From JAJDIA01 sp031555735 (GTDB lineage Bacteria; Bacteroidota; Bacteroidia; Bacteroidales; Tannerellaceae): a DNA stretch of 64,000 bases. Every line of letters begins with the position of its first letter. Position 1 is the first letter of the stretch. Location of the stretch: contig JAVBUE010000024.1 in NCBI GenBank assembly GCA_031555735.1, forward strand, positions 1 through 64,000, in the 5' to 3' direction. Both the position numbers and the translations under genes were made by a program. Positions 1 through 8,376 of this stretch are shown piece by piece. The notes under the pieces were generated by a model that was given only the letters and a program-made list of their open reading frames with translations, was not told the origin of the DNA and ran no database searches.

Positions 1-1215
1 ATTCGATTTCACCTCGATCGGAAAAATTTTATATTTCAGTTTGCTGTGGTTCGACAGGATAAAATCTATTTCCACGTCGTTGCGATGCTTCTCTTCATTG
101 TATCGCGTGTAGAAATAAAGCTTGTGCCCGGCAGCCACCAGCATCTGTGCGATTAGGTTCTCATAGAACATACCCTCGTTTACCGACAGTTTTCCCAATA
201 AGATTTCCCGGTAAAGTGCTCCGTCAGAGATTTCATTCTCATCAAACGTATGGCTGATGAGTAGTCCGGTATCACCCATATAACACTTCACGTATGTCCG
301 GTCTTCATTCAGCGAGAGTCCCACGTTAGGGTCCGAACAGTTAAAGCATTCATTGGCAATTTTCGAATCGGAGAGCCAAAAGAAAGTATCATGATATTTG
401 GGGAAGCTAGCTCCCTTTTCAATGCGGCTCATCACTACCCGTCTTTCCGAACGCGAAAGAAAAGCCGGAATCTGGTCAAATATGCTCAGTACGCTCGATC
501 GGTAACCCGAATTTATCTTCATGATGTCACTCCGGTACAGTGTCAGTATATCTCTTTTTTCCATATCGGCCATTTCGAAGCTCCGGTTGTTCTCCAGATA
601 CACCGACACGCTTTTCGGCATACCGCCCACAATCATGTATTGACGGAACAACAGCATAGCCTTGGCGTGAAGCCCCTGCTCCAAAGGCTCCTTTTTATCA
701 AAGCATTGGCGGATATAAGTCATCAACGGTTCTTCACTCATGGCCCAAGCAAACTCCTCGAAGTCCATCGGATACATAGAGAGTGCCCTTTCTTCCGAGG
801 GAACGGTTATATCTTTTACATTCTCCTTGATGGAAATGAGCGAGCCCGTCTCTATATAGTCGAACCGCCCATCGGCGACCAGATACTTTATCGCTTGCCG
901 GGCTTTTGGAAACTGTTGTATCTCATCAAATATGATGATGGATTCCTTGGGGTAAAGTCTCACCCCATATTCTGAAGAAAGAATCAGGAAAAAAGTGTCG
1001 AGATCGTTCATGTAATTGGTAAAGGCCGAAATAACCGAGTCGCTTACCTTGTTGAAATCGATCAAAAGATAGCTCCGGTACTCATTATTGGCAAATTCTT
1101 CCACCAGCGTGGATTTGCCTATCCGTCGGGCACCTTCTATCAGAAGCGCCTTAGTGCCTGCTGCCTGCCGTTTCCAGAGAAGCAGTTTGTCATACAATTT
1201 ACGTTTAAATATCAT
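1..1215 (-). CDS. AAA family ATPase with DUF4143, C-terminus cut by the window edge
   Basis: Reading from the ATG at 1215 leftward gives an open frame of 405 codons that runs off the window. It starts MIFKRKLYDKLLLWKRQ and has a P-loop, GARRIGKSTL (about residue 28), and a Walker B strand, IIIFDEIQ. The end of the visible part reads FPIEVKS, the PD-(D/E)XK-like IEVKS motif of DUF4143 proteins, so only a few tens of residues should be missing. Proteins of this family are common and often multicopy in Bacteroidales; their biological role is not settled. A TTG-N19-TAgaTTTG promoter lies 60 bp upstream, inside a 34-bp periodic motif array. Function beyond ATP binding is unknown. Confidence 0.85.
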   Translation of the reverse strand, partial: MIFKRKLYDKLLLWKRQAAGTKALLIEGARRIGKSTLVEEFANNEYRSYLLIDFNKVSDSVISAFTNYMNDLDTFFLILSSEYGVRLYPKESIIIFDEIQQFPKARQAIKYLVADGRFDYIETGSLISIKENVKDITVPSEERALSMYPMDFEEFAWAMSEEPLMTYIRQCFDKKEPLEQGLHAKAMLLFRQYMIVGGMPKSVSVYLENNRSFEMADMEKRDILTLYRSDIMKINSGYRSSVLSIFDQIPAFLSRSERRVVMSRIEKGASFPKYHDTFFWLSDSKIANECFNCSDPNVGLSLNEDRTYVKCYMGDTGLLISHTFDENEISDGALYREILLGKLSVNEGMFYENLIAQMLVAAGHKLYFYTRYNEEKHRNDVEIDFILSNHSKLKYKIFPIEVKSN

Positions 1216-1264
1216 GTTATCCAGTATTTATCATCTTATCAACAGACAAATTTAATGAGGATTT

Positions 1265-1366
1265 CTGCAATACGCAAATCTAATACCCTATTTACACCCT
1301 GCAATGCGCGATTTCGCAAAGCGCTGTTTTACCTGCAATACGCATTTTCTGACTAAAAAAGTGCTA
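1265..1366. repeat. Three motif copies spaced exactly 34 bp
   Basis: The 12-mer CTGCAATRCGCR begins at 1265, 1299 and 1333. The rest of each 34-bp unit has diverged. The copies cover the promoter of the DUF4143 ATPase: the -33 TTG lies in copy 2 and the -7 box starts in copy 1. This arrangement would suit a regulator-binding array, but no regulator is known. Confidence 0.6.
1275..1304 (-). promoter_or_regulatory. Promoter of the DUF4143 ATPase
   Basis: On the reverse strand a TTG (1302-1304) lies 19 bp from TAGATTTG (1275-1282), matching the Bacteroidetes primary sigma pattern TTG-N19-21-TAnnTTTG. It overlaps the 34-bp motif array. Confidence 0.6.
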
Positions 1367-1405
1367 TGGGAGAAATAAGGGGGTCGAATTCGCCCCCCTT
1401 TAGAA

Positions 1406-1447
1406 TAAAAAAACTCCTGAAAATCTATCGACTTTCAGGAGTTTTCG
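1406..1447 (-). terminator. Rho-independent terminator of tRNA-Lys
   Basis: AACTCCTGAAA and TTTCAGGAGTT form a strong stem around a short loop, followed on the reverse strand by a run of T (1406-1413). It lies just past the 3' end of the tRNA. Confidence 0.85.
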
Positions 1448-1455
1448 CTGTTTCG

Positions 1456-1528
1456 TGATTTGCCTGGGGCTCGAACCCAGGACCCCATCCTTAAAAGGGA
1501 TGTGCTCTACCTGCTGAGCTAGCAAATC
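1456..1528 (-). tRNA. tRNA-Lys (anticodon TTT)
   Basis: The reverse strand folds as a full 73-nt cloverleaf. The acceptor arm is GATTTGC/GCAAATC with discriminator A, the D stem is GCTC/GAGC, the anticodon stem is CATCC/GGATG with loop CTTTTAA, and the T arm is CTGGG/CCCAG with TTCGAGC. The 3' CCA is not encoded. Confidence 0.97.
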
Positions 1529-1556
1529 TCCGCTTGCATCTGTATGAATGCGGGTG

Positions 1557-1587
1557 CAAAGGTAGGCCATATAATTTTATCATGCAA
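1557..1587 (-). promoter_or_regulatory. Promoter of tRNA-Lys
   Basis: On the reverse strand TTG (1585-1587) and TACCTTTG (1557-1564) are 20 bp apart, a full match to the Bacteroidetes housekeeping promoter, about 30 bp ahead of the tRNA. Confidence 0.75.
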
Positions 1588-1611
1588 GCATTTCGTCTGT
1601 TTTTATTTCCC

Positions 1612-1619
1612 TATCTTTG
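1612..1619 (+). promoter_or_regulatory. Promoter -7 box of ettA
   Basis: TATCTTTG fits TAnnTTTG, 41 bp before the ettA start codon. No good TTTG -33 element is visible. Confidence 0.6.
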
Positions 1620-1660
1620 CACAATAAGCGATTAATCCATTAAAAACAAGCATAGGACGT

Positions 1661-3349
1661 ATGGCCGACGACAAAAAAATCATCTTCTCGATGGTGGGAG
1701 TCAACAAGATCTATCCCCCTCAGAAACAAGTATTGAAAAACATCTATCTCTCCTTCTTCTACGGAGCGAAGATCGGAATTATCGGGTTGAACGGATCAGG
1801 TAAATCCACCCTTTTGAAAATCATCGCCGGTATTGAAAAAGAATACCAGGGTGAAGTGGTCTTCTCCCCCGGTTATACCGTGGGCTACCTCGAACAGGAT
1901 CCGAAACTGGAAGCAGGAAAGACCGTGAAAGAAATCGTACAGGAAGGTGTACAGGAGATCGTGGATACACTGAAGGAATTTGAAGAGGTGAATGAGAGAT
2001 TCGGCGATCCCGAAGTGCTCGATGATCCGGACAAGATGGACGCCCTCATCAACCGGCAGGCTGCCCTTCAGGATAAGATAGATGCGACAGATGCCTGGAA
2101 CCTCGACAGCCGGCTCGAACGTGCGATGGACGCCCTTCGCTGCCCGCCCGAAGACCAGTTGGTGGAAACCCTCTCCGGAGGCGAACGCCGCCGTGTAGCC
2201 CTTTGCCGCCTGCTGCTGAAACAGCCCGACGTGCTACTGCTGGACGAACCCACCAACCACCTCGACGCCGAGTCGATCGACTGGCTCGAACAACACCTGC
2301 AGCAATACGAAGGTACGGTGATCTGCATCACGCACGACCGTTACTTCCTCGACCATGTGGCAGGCTGGATCCTTGAACTCGACCGTGGCGAAGGTATTCC
2401 CTGGAAAGGCAACTACTCTTCCTGGCTCGACCAGAAAACCAAACGGATGGCGCAGGAAGAAAAGACAGCCAGCAAACGCCGTAAGACACTGGAACGTGAG
2501 TTGGAATGGATCAACCTCGCCCCCAAAGCCCGCCAGGCAAAAGGCAAAGCCCGTCTGAACTCGTACGAGAAACTGCTCAACGAAGACCAGAAAGAGCGCG
2601 AAGCCAAGCTCGAACTCTTTATTCCGAATGGCCCCCGGTTGGGCAACAAGGTGATCGAAGCCCAACACGTCGCGAAAGCGTTCGGCGACAAACTACTTTT
2701 CGACGACCTCAACTTCATGCTTCCGCCCAACGGTATTGTGGGTGTGATCGGCCCGAACGGTGCGGGTAAGACCACCCTGTTCAAGATGATCATGCAGATG
2801 GAATCTATCGACAAGGGTACCTTTGAAGTGGGAGAGACCGTAGCCCTCGGATACGCCGACCAGACACATAAGGATATCGACCCGAACAAAACCGTCTATC
2901 AGGTGATCTCCGGCGGGCAGGAATTTATCCGCGTAGCAGGCAAAGAGCTGAACTCCCGCGCATACCTCTCCCGTTTCAACTTCGCGGGAGCCGATCAGGA
3001 AAAACTTTGCGGCGTCCTCTCCGGTGGGGAGAAGAACCGGCTGCACCTCGCGCTCACGCTTAAAGCAGAAGCCAACGTGCTGTTGCTCGATGAGCCGACC
3101 AACGATATCGACGTGAACACCCTCCGCGCCCTGGAAGAAGGGCTGGAGAACTTCGCCGGTTGCGCGGTGGTAATCTCGCACGACCGTTGGTTCCTCGACC
3201 GTATCTGCACGCACATCCTCTCGTTTGAAGGCGACTCCAACGTAGTCTTCTACGAAGGAACCTACTCCGAATACGAAGAATATAAACGCAAGCAATTGGG
3301 TGATGTGGAACCCAAGCGTGTACGTTATCGCAAACTCATTGTAGATTAA
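1661..3349 (+). CDS. ettA: Energy-dependent translational throttle ABC-F protein EttA
   Basis: A 562-residue soluble ABC-F ATPase with two nucleotide-binding domains and no membrane segments. NBD1 has GLNGSGKST, the signature LSGGERRRVAL and LLLDEPTNHLD. NBD2 has GPNGAGKTT, LSGGEKNRLHL and LLLDEPTNDID. They are joined by a charged linker (about residues 240-320). Length and motifs match EttA rather than the longer Uup or ABC-F resistance proteins. In E. coli EttA binds the ribosomal E site and gates entry into elongation according to the ATP/ADP ratio; the same role is inferred here. The start is the ATG 41 bp after a TAnnTTTG promoter. The DUF1080 gene follows after 19 bp. Confidence 0.93.
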   Translation: MADDKKIIFSMVGVNKIYPPQKQVLKNIYLSFFYGAKIGIIGLNGSGKSTLLKIIAGIEKEYQGEVVFSPGYTVGYLEQDPKLEAGKTVKEIVQEGVQEIVDTLKEFEEVNERFGDPEVLDDPDKMDALINRQAALQDKIDATDAWNLDSRLERAMDALRCPPEDQLVETLSGGERRRVALCRLLLKQPDVLLLDEPTNHLDAESIDWLEQHLQQYEGTVICITHDRYFLDHVAGWILELDRGEGIPWKGNYSSWLDQKTKRMAQEEKTASKRRKTLERELEWINLAPKARQAKGKARLNSYEKLLNEDQKEREAKLELFIPNGPRLGNKVIEAQHVAKAFGDKLLFDDLNFMLPPNGIVGVIGPNGAGKTTLFKMIMQMESIDKGTFEVGETVALGYADQTHKDIDPNKTVYQVISGGQEFIRVAGKELNSRAYLSRFNFAGADQEKLCGVLSGGEKNRLHLALTLKAEANVLLLDEPTNDIDVNTLRALEEGLENFAGCAVVISHDRWFLDRICTHILSFEGDSNVVFYEGTYSEYEEYKRKQLGDVEPKRVRYRKLIVD

Positions 3350-3368
3350 ACATTAAAAATTGACAACC

Positions 3369-4013
3369 ATGAAACAAAGAATGTGGATGCTGGCAGTCGT
3401 CGCGGCTGCTTTCCTGGGTTCAACAGCCACTGTCGCCGCCCAGCAAACAGAAAAACTGTTTAACGGAAAAGACTTGTCTAACTGGAACTTTGTAGTGGAC
3501 AAAAACGCCGTACCCGCCGAACAGGTCTATTCCGTTGAGAACGGAGTGATCCATGTAGCCGGTAACCTCGGTTACATGTACACCAAACAAAAATACGGCA
3601 ACTACAAGTTGCACGTAGAATGGTGTTATCCGAAGGAAGCCACCAACAGCGGCATCTTCCTCCTGATCGAAGACCCGAAGAATCCTTTCCCCAACGGCAT
3701 CGAATGCCAGTTGGCAGCCGGTAAGGCGGGCGATTTTGTGCTACTCGGCGGTTCCGACCTGTTTGAGTTCCATCAACGTCCGGGCACACCCCGGCCCGGC
3801 TTCCCCGTCGTGGCGAAAACCAACCCCTCCAGTGAAAAGAATGTGGGCGAATGGAACGAAGCCACTATCTACGTCAAGAACGGTACCATCACCGTCTTTA
3901 TCAACGGCGTATATATGAACACGGGAACCAATAAGGTAAAAGAAGGATACATCGGCCTGCAAAGCGAAGGGAAAGACATCCTCTTCCGCAACGTAACGGT
4001 TACCCCCTGGTAA
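3369..4013 (+). CDS. Secreted DUF1080 (3-keto-disaccharide hydrolase-like) protein
   Basis: A 214-residue protein with a signal peptide (MKQRMWMLAVVAAAFLGS, cleavage near VAAQQ) and one DUF1080 domain: LFNGKDLSNWNF near the start, then the jelly-roll strands HVEWCYPKEATNSGIF and EGYIGLQSEG at the end. DUF1080 is a concanavalin-like fold now named for 3-keto-disaccharide hydrolases, and many members have no known activity. An in-frame TTG nine bases earlier is less likely than the ATG at 3369 with its normal signal peptide. It probably shares a transcript with ettA and is closed by the terminator at 4042. Confidence 0.8.
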   Translation: MKQRMWMLAVVAAAFLGSTATVAAQQTEKLFNGKDLSNWNFVVDKNAVPAEQVYSVENGVIHVAGNLGYMYTKQKYGNYKLHVEWCYPKEATNSGIFLLIEDPKNPFPNGIECQLAAGKAGDFVLLGGSDLFEFHQRPGTPRPGFPVVAKTNPSSEKNVGEWNEATIYVKNGTITVFINGVYMNTGTNKVKEGYIGLQSEGKDILFRNVTVTPW

Positions 4014-4041
4014 GAAGAACGGGGCACCAACCAGAAAAGCA

Positions 4042-4081
4042 CAGGCTGCTCAGGGATGATCCCGGGCAGCCTGTTTTTTTT
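4042..4081 (+). terminator. Rho-independent terminator after the DUF1080 gene
   Basis: CAGGCTGC and GCAGCCTG enclose an inner CAGGG/CCCGG pairing and are followed by T8. The T run overlaps the stop codon of the convergent guanine deaminase gene. Confidence 0.85.
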
Positions 4082-5396
4082 ATCTTGTATGAACACAATT
4101 CCCGTTGATATAGGTGGACTTCACGCTCCGGTCATCACCCAGGAATTGCAACCCCAGGAGCTTTTGTTCCACGGTCAGTTTCCCGGTGGCATCCAGGAAA
4201 GAGAGTCGTTCTGCCTGGTCGGGCGTAGCGGCATAGTCAACCACGATAAAGTCGGCGTTATTCCCCACCCGGAACGAACCGACACTTTCATCCAGTCCCA
4301 ACGCACGGGCTGCCCCAAGGGTAGAGAGGTAAAGAAAGGTAAGGGGAGAAACAGTATAATCATTTAGCTGCTGGATCTTGTAGGCTTCATCCATTGTCCG
4401 GAACATCGAAAGGGAGGTTCCTCCCGCCACATCGGTAGCCAACGCCACCGGCACGCCATGCGTATCCGCCTGGCGCAAGGGAAACAAACCGCTCCCCAGG
4501 AAGAGGTTCGATGTAGGGCAATGAGCCACCACCGCACCGGCTTCCCGCATACGTATCCATTCATCGGCCGACAGATGGATACAATGCCCGAACACCGAAC
4601 GGCGGGTAAGCAAGCCAGCCTTTTCATATACATCGAGGTAATCACGGCTTCCGGGGAATAACCGGCTAACGGTTTCCACCTCTTCCCGGCTTTCCGAAAG
4701 ATGTGTCTGTATATAGGTATCCGGAAAGGCCGCATGCAGTTTCCCCGCCACAGTCAATTGATCCGGCGTACTGGTAATGGCGAAGCGCGGGGTGACGACA
4801 TACCGGTTACGCCCTTTCCCATGCCATCGTTCAATCAAACGGAGACTGTCGGCTTCACTCTGCGCCGTTGTATCAAGCAGCGCTTCAGGGGCATTCCGGT
4901 TCATCATCATTTTACCGGTCATCATCAGCATATTACAGGAAGAAGCCACCTCAAACAACGCGTCCACCGTGTGTGGAAAAGTGGCGGCATACGCCATACA
5001 GGCAGTTGTGCCGTGGCGGAATAAGTGTTGGATAAACCGGCGGGCTTGCCGTGTCACCTCCCCCTGGGAAAGATCACCATAGCGCCGTTCGGCGGGAAAG
5101 GTATAGTTGTTCAGCCAGGCGAGCAACTGATCGCCATACATACCCTGTATCCGGTATTGCGGAAAATGTACATGCGCGTCGATCAGGCCGGGCATGATCA
5201 GTCTCCCGCGATGATCGATCCGTTCGGCATCCGGATAACGCAGGGAGATGTCATCATACGCACCGGCTTCCCGTATTATTCCATCGGAAACAACCAGCGC
5301 ACCATCGGGGAAATAAGCATACCGGTCTGTTCCCTTGTCTGGCGGACCCGTAAAATAAAAGACTTCACCCCTATGCAATTGCATATCGCACTTCAT
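4080..5396 (-). CDS. guaD: Guanine deaminase
   Basis: A 438-residue amidohydrolase. Guanine deaminase hydrolyses guanine to xanthine and ammonia with one zinc. The first metal motif is DAHVHFPQYRIQGMYGDQLL, which is typical of guanine deaminase, then QTHLSES, FGHCIHLS and ATDVAGG (the late metal Asp). PTSNLFLGSGLFPLR also fits the family. The length is normal. It sits 3 bp after dihydroorotase on the same strand, so the two are almost certainly co-transcribed, giving a small nucleobase-metabolism unit. Confidence 0.92.
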   Translation of the reverse strand: MKCDMQLHRGEVFYFTGPPDKGTDRYAYFPDGALVVSDGIIREAGAYDDISLRYPDAERIDHRGRLIMPGLIDAHVHFPQYRIQGMYGDQLLAWLNNYTFPAERRYGDLSQGEVTRQARRFIQHLFRHGTTACMAYAATFPHTVDALFEVASSCNMLMMTGKMMMNRNAPEALLDTTAQSEADSLRLIERWHGKGRNRYVVTPRFAITSTPDQLTVAGKLHAAFPDTYIQTHLSESREEVETVSRLFPGSRDYLDVYEKAGLLTRRSVFGHCIHLSADEWIRMREAGAVVAHCPTSNLFLGSGLFPLRQADTHGVPVALATDVAGGTSLSMFRTMDEAYKIQQLNDYTVSPLTFLYLSTLGAARALGLDESVGSFRVGNNADFIVVDYAATPDQAERLSFLDATGKLTVEQKLLGLQFLGDDRSVKSTYINGNCVHTR

Positions 5397-5399
5397 ACG

Positions 5400-6749
5400 T
5401 CAGGCAAGATATGCTACTTCCTTGCCTCGTACCGAAGGAAGGATGCGACCGCAATCATAAACCAGTTGCCCGTTGACAAACGTTTTCCACACCTGGTGGG
5501 TGAAACGCTGCCCTTCGAAAGGCGACCAGCCACATTTATACAGCAGGTTCTCTTTCAACACGACCCAGCGTTTATTCGGATCAATCAGCACGAGGTCGGC
5601 ATAAAACCCCGGACGGATAAAGCCCCTTCGGTCGATACCGAACAACTCTGCCGGCCGGTGTGCCATTAGGCTCACCACCTTTCCGGGAGTAAATATACCC
5701 TGGCTGGCCAGTTCGAACATCGCCACAACCGAATGTTGCACCAGTGGGCCACCCGAAGCGGCGGTCAGGCAATTACCTTCTTTCTCTGCCAGAAGATGCG
5801 GCGCATGGTCGGTAGCCACAATATCAATCGTATAATTACCGGCTGCTTCGCGAAGCGCTGCACGGTCGGCTTCCGTTTTGATAGCCGGATTCCACTTGAT
5901 GCGGTTGCCCAACTTCGCATAATCGGCATCCGAAAACCAGAGGTGGTGCACACAGACTTCTCCGGTGATGCGTTTTTCCCGGAGCGGCTTTGTTCCATCC
6001 AGCAGTATCATTTCCTTTGCCGTGGAGAGGTGAAGGATATGCAGGCGGGTATTTAACCGTTCAGCCAATTCCACCGCTTCCGCGGAAGAAGCATAACAAG
6101 CCTCTTCATTCCGTATCTTGGCGTGATAAGATATATCCAGGTTGGCGCCGATCAGGTTCGTATAGTAAGCCATATTCCGTTTGATCACTTCCTCTTTTTC
6201 CGCATGGACGGCAATCAGCATACCCGCTTCACTGAAGATACGTTCGAGGCTCTCTTTTTTATCCACCAGCATATTACCGGTGGACGAGCCAAGGAAGAGT
6301 TTCAGGCCGGGCACCCGTTTCCGATCCAGCTTGCGGATCTCGTCCATATTGTCGTTCGTGCCGCCGAAGAAAAAGGAGTAGTTGGCTGCCGATGTCTCGG
6401 CGCCCCGTTGCAGTTTCCACTCCAGATCGGCGACAGTGGTGGTCTGCGGTTTGGTATTGGGCATATCCATAAAGGTAGTCACACCACCGGCCACCGCGGC
6501 GCGGCTCTCACTGGCGATATCGCCTTTGTGGGTTAGTCCCGGTTCACGGAAATGCACCTGGTCGTCTATGGCGCCGGGGATCAACCATTTGCCGGTGGCG
6601 TCGATTATCTCCACGCCCGTATGATCCACCGTATCGGGTAGGTCACCTACATAGATTGCGGCGATCTTATCGCCTTCCACCAATACGGAACCTTTAAACG
6701 TCAGGTCTTCATTAATAATGGTTGCATGCCGGATGAGCGTTTTTTTCAT
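5400..6749 (-). CDS. pyrC: Dihydroorotase, class I type
   Basis: A 449-residue amidohydrolase for the third step of pyrimidine synthesis (carbamoyl aspartate to dihydroorotate). Motifs are DDQVHFREPGLTHKGD, MDMPNTKP, GLKLFLGSSTGNM with the lysine that is usually carbamylated, AVHAEKEE, LHILHLST and ATDHAPH. The usual HxH of the first motif reads QVH here; from memory this Gln is common in Bacteroidetes members. The ATG at 6749 (MKKTLIRHAT) is preferred over a frame extension to 6776 because family alignments begin there. It lies between the glycosyltransferase (48-bp gap) and guaD. Confidence 0.92.
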   Translation of the reverse strand: MKKTLIRHATIINEDLTFKGSVLVEGDKIAAIYVGDLPDTVDHTGVEIIDATGKWLIPGAIDDQVHFREPGLTHKGDIASESRAAVAGGVTTFMDMPNTKPQTTTVADLEWKLQRGAETSAANYSFFFGGTNDNMDEIRKLDRKRVPGLKLFLGSSTGNMLVDKKESLERIFSEAGMLIAVHAEKEEVIKRNMAYYTNLIGANLDISYHAKIRNEEACYASSAEAVELAERLNTRLHILHLSTAKEMILLDGTKPLREKRITGEVCVHHLWFSDADYAKLGNRIKWNPAIKTEADRAALREAAGNYTIDIVATDHAPHLLAEKEGNCLTAASGGPLVQHSVVAMFELASQGIFTPGKVVSLMAHRPAELFGIDRRGFIRPGFYADLVLIDPNKRWVVLKENLLYKCGWSPFEGQRFTHQVWKTFVNGQLVYDCGRILPSVRGKEVAYLA

Positions 6750-6797
6750 CGTTCGTTTTTTTAAAGAGTCAGACAATAGGGTAGAAATGATCGGTTG

Positions 6798-7550
6798 TTA
6801 TGCAGTAGCCCGTTTCTGCGGATACTTCCGGAAGAGGCTCCACCACTTCAGCTTCAGCACACCGAACAATGCCTCGCCGAAGATCGACGAATTCATCTTG
6901 GATACGCCCAGCACGCGGTTCACAAAAATGATCGGCACTTCAACCAGTGTGAAGCCGCACTTATAGGCGGTAAACTTCATCTCCACCTGGAACGCATAGC
7001 CTTTGAAATGGATCTTATCCAGTTCGAGGGTAGCGAGTACTTCCCGGCGGTAACATTTGAACCCGGCGGTGGTATCTTTGATCTTCATGCCGGTAACCAT
7101 ACGGACATAGACCGAGGCGAAATACGACATCAGCACACGTCCGAGCGGCCAGTTCACCACATTCACCCCGTTGATATACCGCGATCCGATCGCCACATCA
7201 GCCCCTTTTTCGGCACAAGCCTTGTAAAGGTGGATCAGGTCGTTGGGGTTATGGCTGAAATCGGCGTCCATCTCAAAAATGTATCCGTAGCCATGCTCCA
7301 ACGCCCATTGGAAACCGCGGATATAAGCGGTACCCAATCCCAGCTTACCTTTCCGTTCGACGATAAACAGCCGTTCGGGGAATTCCGTCTGAAGCAGCTT
7401 TACGATAGCTGCAGTCCCATCGGGCGAACCATCGTCAATGACCAGCACATGGAAATATGTTTCCAGCCCGAATACGACCCGGATGATATGTTCGATATTC
7501 TCCTTTTCATTGTACGTAGGGATAATCACCACGCTGTCCGATCTTTCCAT
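6798..7550 (-). CDS. Polyprenol-phosphate mannose synthase-like GT2 glycosyltransferase
   Basis: A 250-residue family 2 glycosyltransferase. It starts SDSVVIIPTYNEKENI, then VLVIDDGSPDGT, LGTAYIRGF and the metal-binding EMDADFSHNP, which is diagnostic of the DPM1 group that transfers mannose from GDP-mannose to a polyprenyl phosphate. There is no C-terminal membrane domain, so it is the soluble type. I chose the ATG at 7550 because the family motif begins right after it; a frame extension to 7589 adds 13 unconserved residues. It heads the reverse-strand unit with pyrC and guaD. Confidence 0.85.
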   Translation of the reverse strand: MERSDSVVIIPTYNEKENIEHIIRVVFGLETYFHVLVIDDGSPDGTAAIVKLLQTEFPERLFIVERKGKLGLGTAYIRGFQWALEHGYGYIFEMDADFSHNPNDLIHLYKACAEKGADVAIGSRYINGVNVVNWPLGRVLMSYFASVYVRMVTGMKIKDTTAGFKCYRREVLATLELDKIHFKGYAFQVEMKFTAYKCGFTLVEVPIIFVNRVLGVSKMNSSIFGEALFGVLKLKWWSLFRKYPQKRATA

Positions 7551-7808
7551 ATATTCCTGTTCAATAACGATTCCTGTTAATTCTTCCACGAAGGTAGTAT
7601 ATTTTCATCGACTAATGCGATGGAGAGGATGAAAAATCGTTTGCGGAAGCAGATTATATGCCACATTCATCCCCGTTCGCACCCTCACCTTACATTCCGC
7701 CGGTGCGCCCCGGTTATTGAAAGATGAGTTATGAGCAACTGTCCAACCAACCTCACTGATGCGCAGTGGCAAGTTATGGTGTTTATCACCGCAATTTGAA
7801 GGCCAAAA

Positions 7809-7896
7809 CAATCATAGGTGGTTGTTCAAACATCTACCTATGTTTGTTTGAACATCCACCTATGTTTGTTGAAACGTTCACCTATGGAAGATTTCA
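7809..7896. repeat. 22-bp-unit array A1
   Basis: Four consecutive 22-bp units start at 7809, 7831, 7853 and 7875. Units two to four carry ACCTATG; the first carries its inverse, CATAGGTGG. GTTCAAACA and TGTTTGAAC give the array dyad symmetry. A near copy lies at 31988-32075. Confidence 0.8.
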
Positions 7897-8163
7897 ACAC
7901 CTAAGAGCCTCTTTATCAGCGTTTAAGAATTTGCACTGATCACACCCGGGAGTAGCACCGGCAACTCTCAGGCGTTTTTCCAACAACCGGATGTTGATAA
8001 ATCTTCATCTACATCTCGTGTCCACAACGTCCAGATGCGGATTGAGATTCTGACCACGTTTTTGCCCCCGGCAAATGGCGGAAGCCAGCCAGTGGAAGGA
8101 AGTGTGGAAGGAGACGCCCAAAAACGAAGACCCTTCCACTGTAAGTAGCTGATTATGAAAGGG

Positions 8164-8190
8164 AGTGGAAGCAGTGGAAGCAGTGGAAGG
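8164..8190. repeat. Three 9-bp AGTGGAAGC tandem units
   Basis: AGTGGAAGC occurs twice and then AGTGGAAGG, with further GTGGAAGG and CCTTCCAC words within 100 bp on both strands. The same GGAAG/CTTCC words recur at 31690-31800 near array A2. Confidence 0.6.
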
Positions 8191-8300
8191 GAAAAAGGCA
8201 AATCCCCTGTATATATAGCAAGAGGGTGTGCCAATAGAAGTACACCATAACTTGCCACTGCGTATCAGTGAGGTTGCTTGAGTTGCTTTCGGATGTTACC

Positions 8301-8337
8301 TGCCTGCCATGCCTATTACAGGCAACTGTTTTTTTTA
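8301..8337 (+). terminator. Possible terminator hairpin upstream of mfd
   Basis: TGCCTG (8301) can pair with CAGGCA (8319), followed by C, T, G and eight T. No forward gene ends just before it, so it may be a relic or a coincidence. Confidence 0.35.
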
Positions 8338-8376
8338 TGATGGAGTGTGATAGAGAACGATCCTGCCAACTATAAA

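Larger units (their letters stand above)
7748..8276. mobile_element. MITE-like block with 35-bp inverted ends
   Basis: The left end (7748-7782) and the reverse complement of the right end (8242-8276) match at 34 of 35 positions; both contain GCAGTGGCAAGTTATGGTGT. A further AGCAACT / AGTTGCT pair lies outside them (7734-7740, 8281-8287). No transposase frame lies inside, and I see no clear target-site duplication. It could be a non-autonomous element or a relic whose interior has been filled with other repeats. Confidence 0.55.
7551..8376. other. Gene-free interval between divergent glycosyltransferase and mfd genes
   Basis: About 825 bp with no credible gene. It holds a 529-bp block with inverted ends (7748-8276), a 22-bp-unit array (7809-7896), AGTGGAAGC repeats (8164-8190) and a hairpin followed by T8 (8301-8337). 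A weak reverse-strand promoter-like TACCTTCG lies just upstream of the glycosyltransferase. Confidence 0.7.

Noticed and set aside
7968..8258. 96-codon reverse open frame inside the block with inverted ends
   Set aside because: Low-complexity Pro/Leu/Ser product from the GGAAG repeats; not a transposase.
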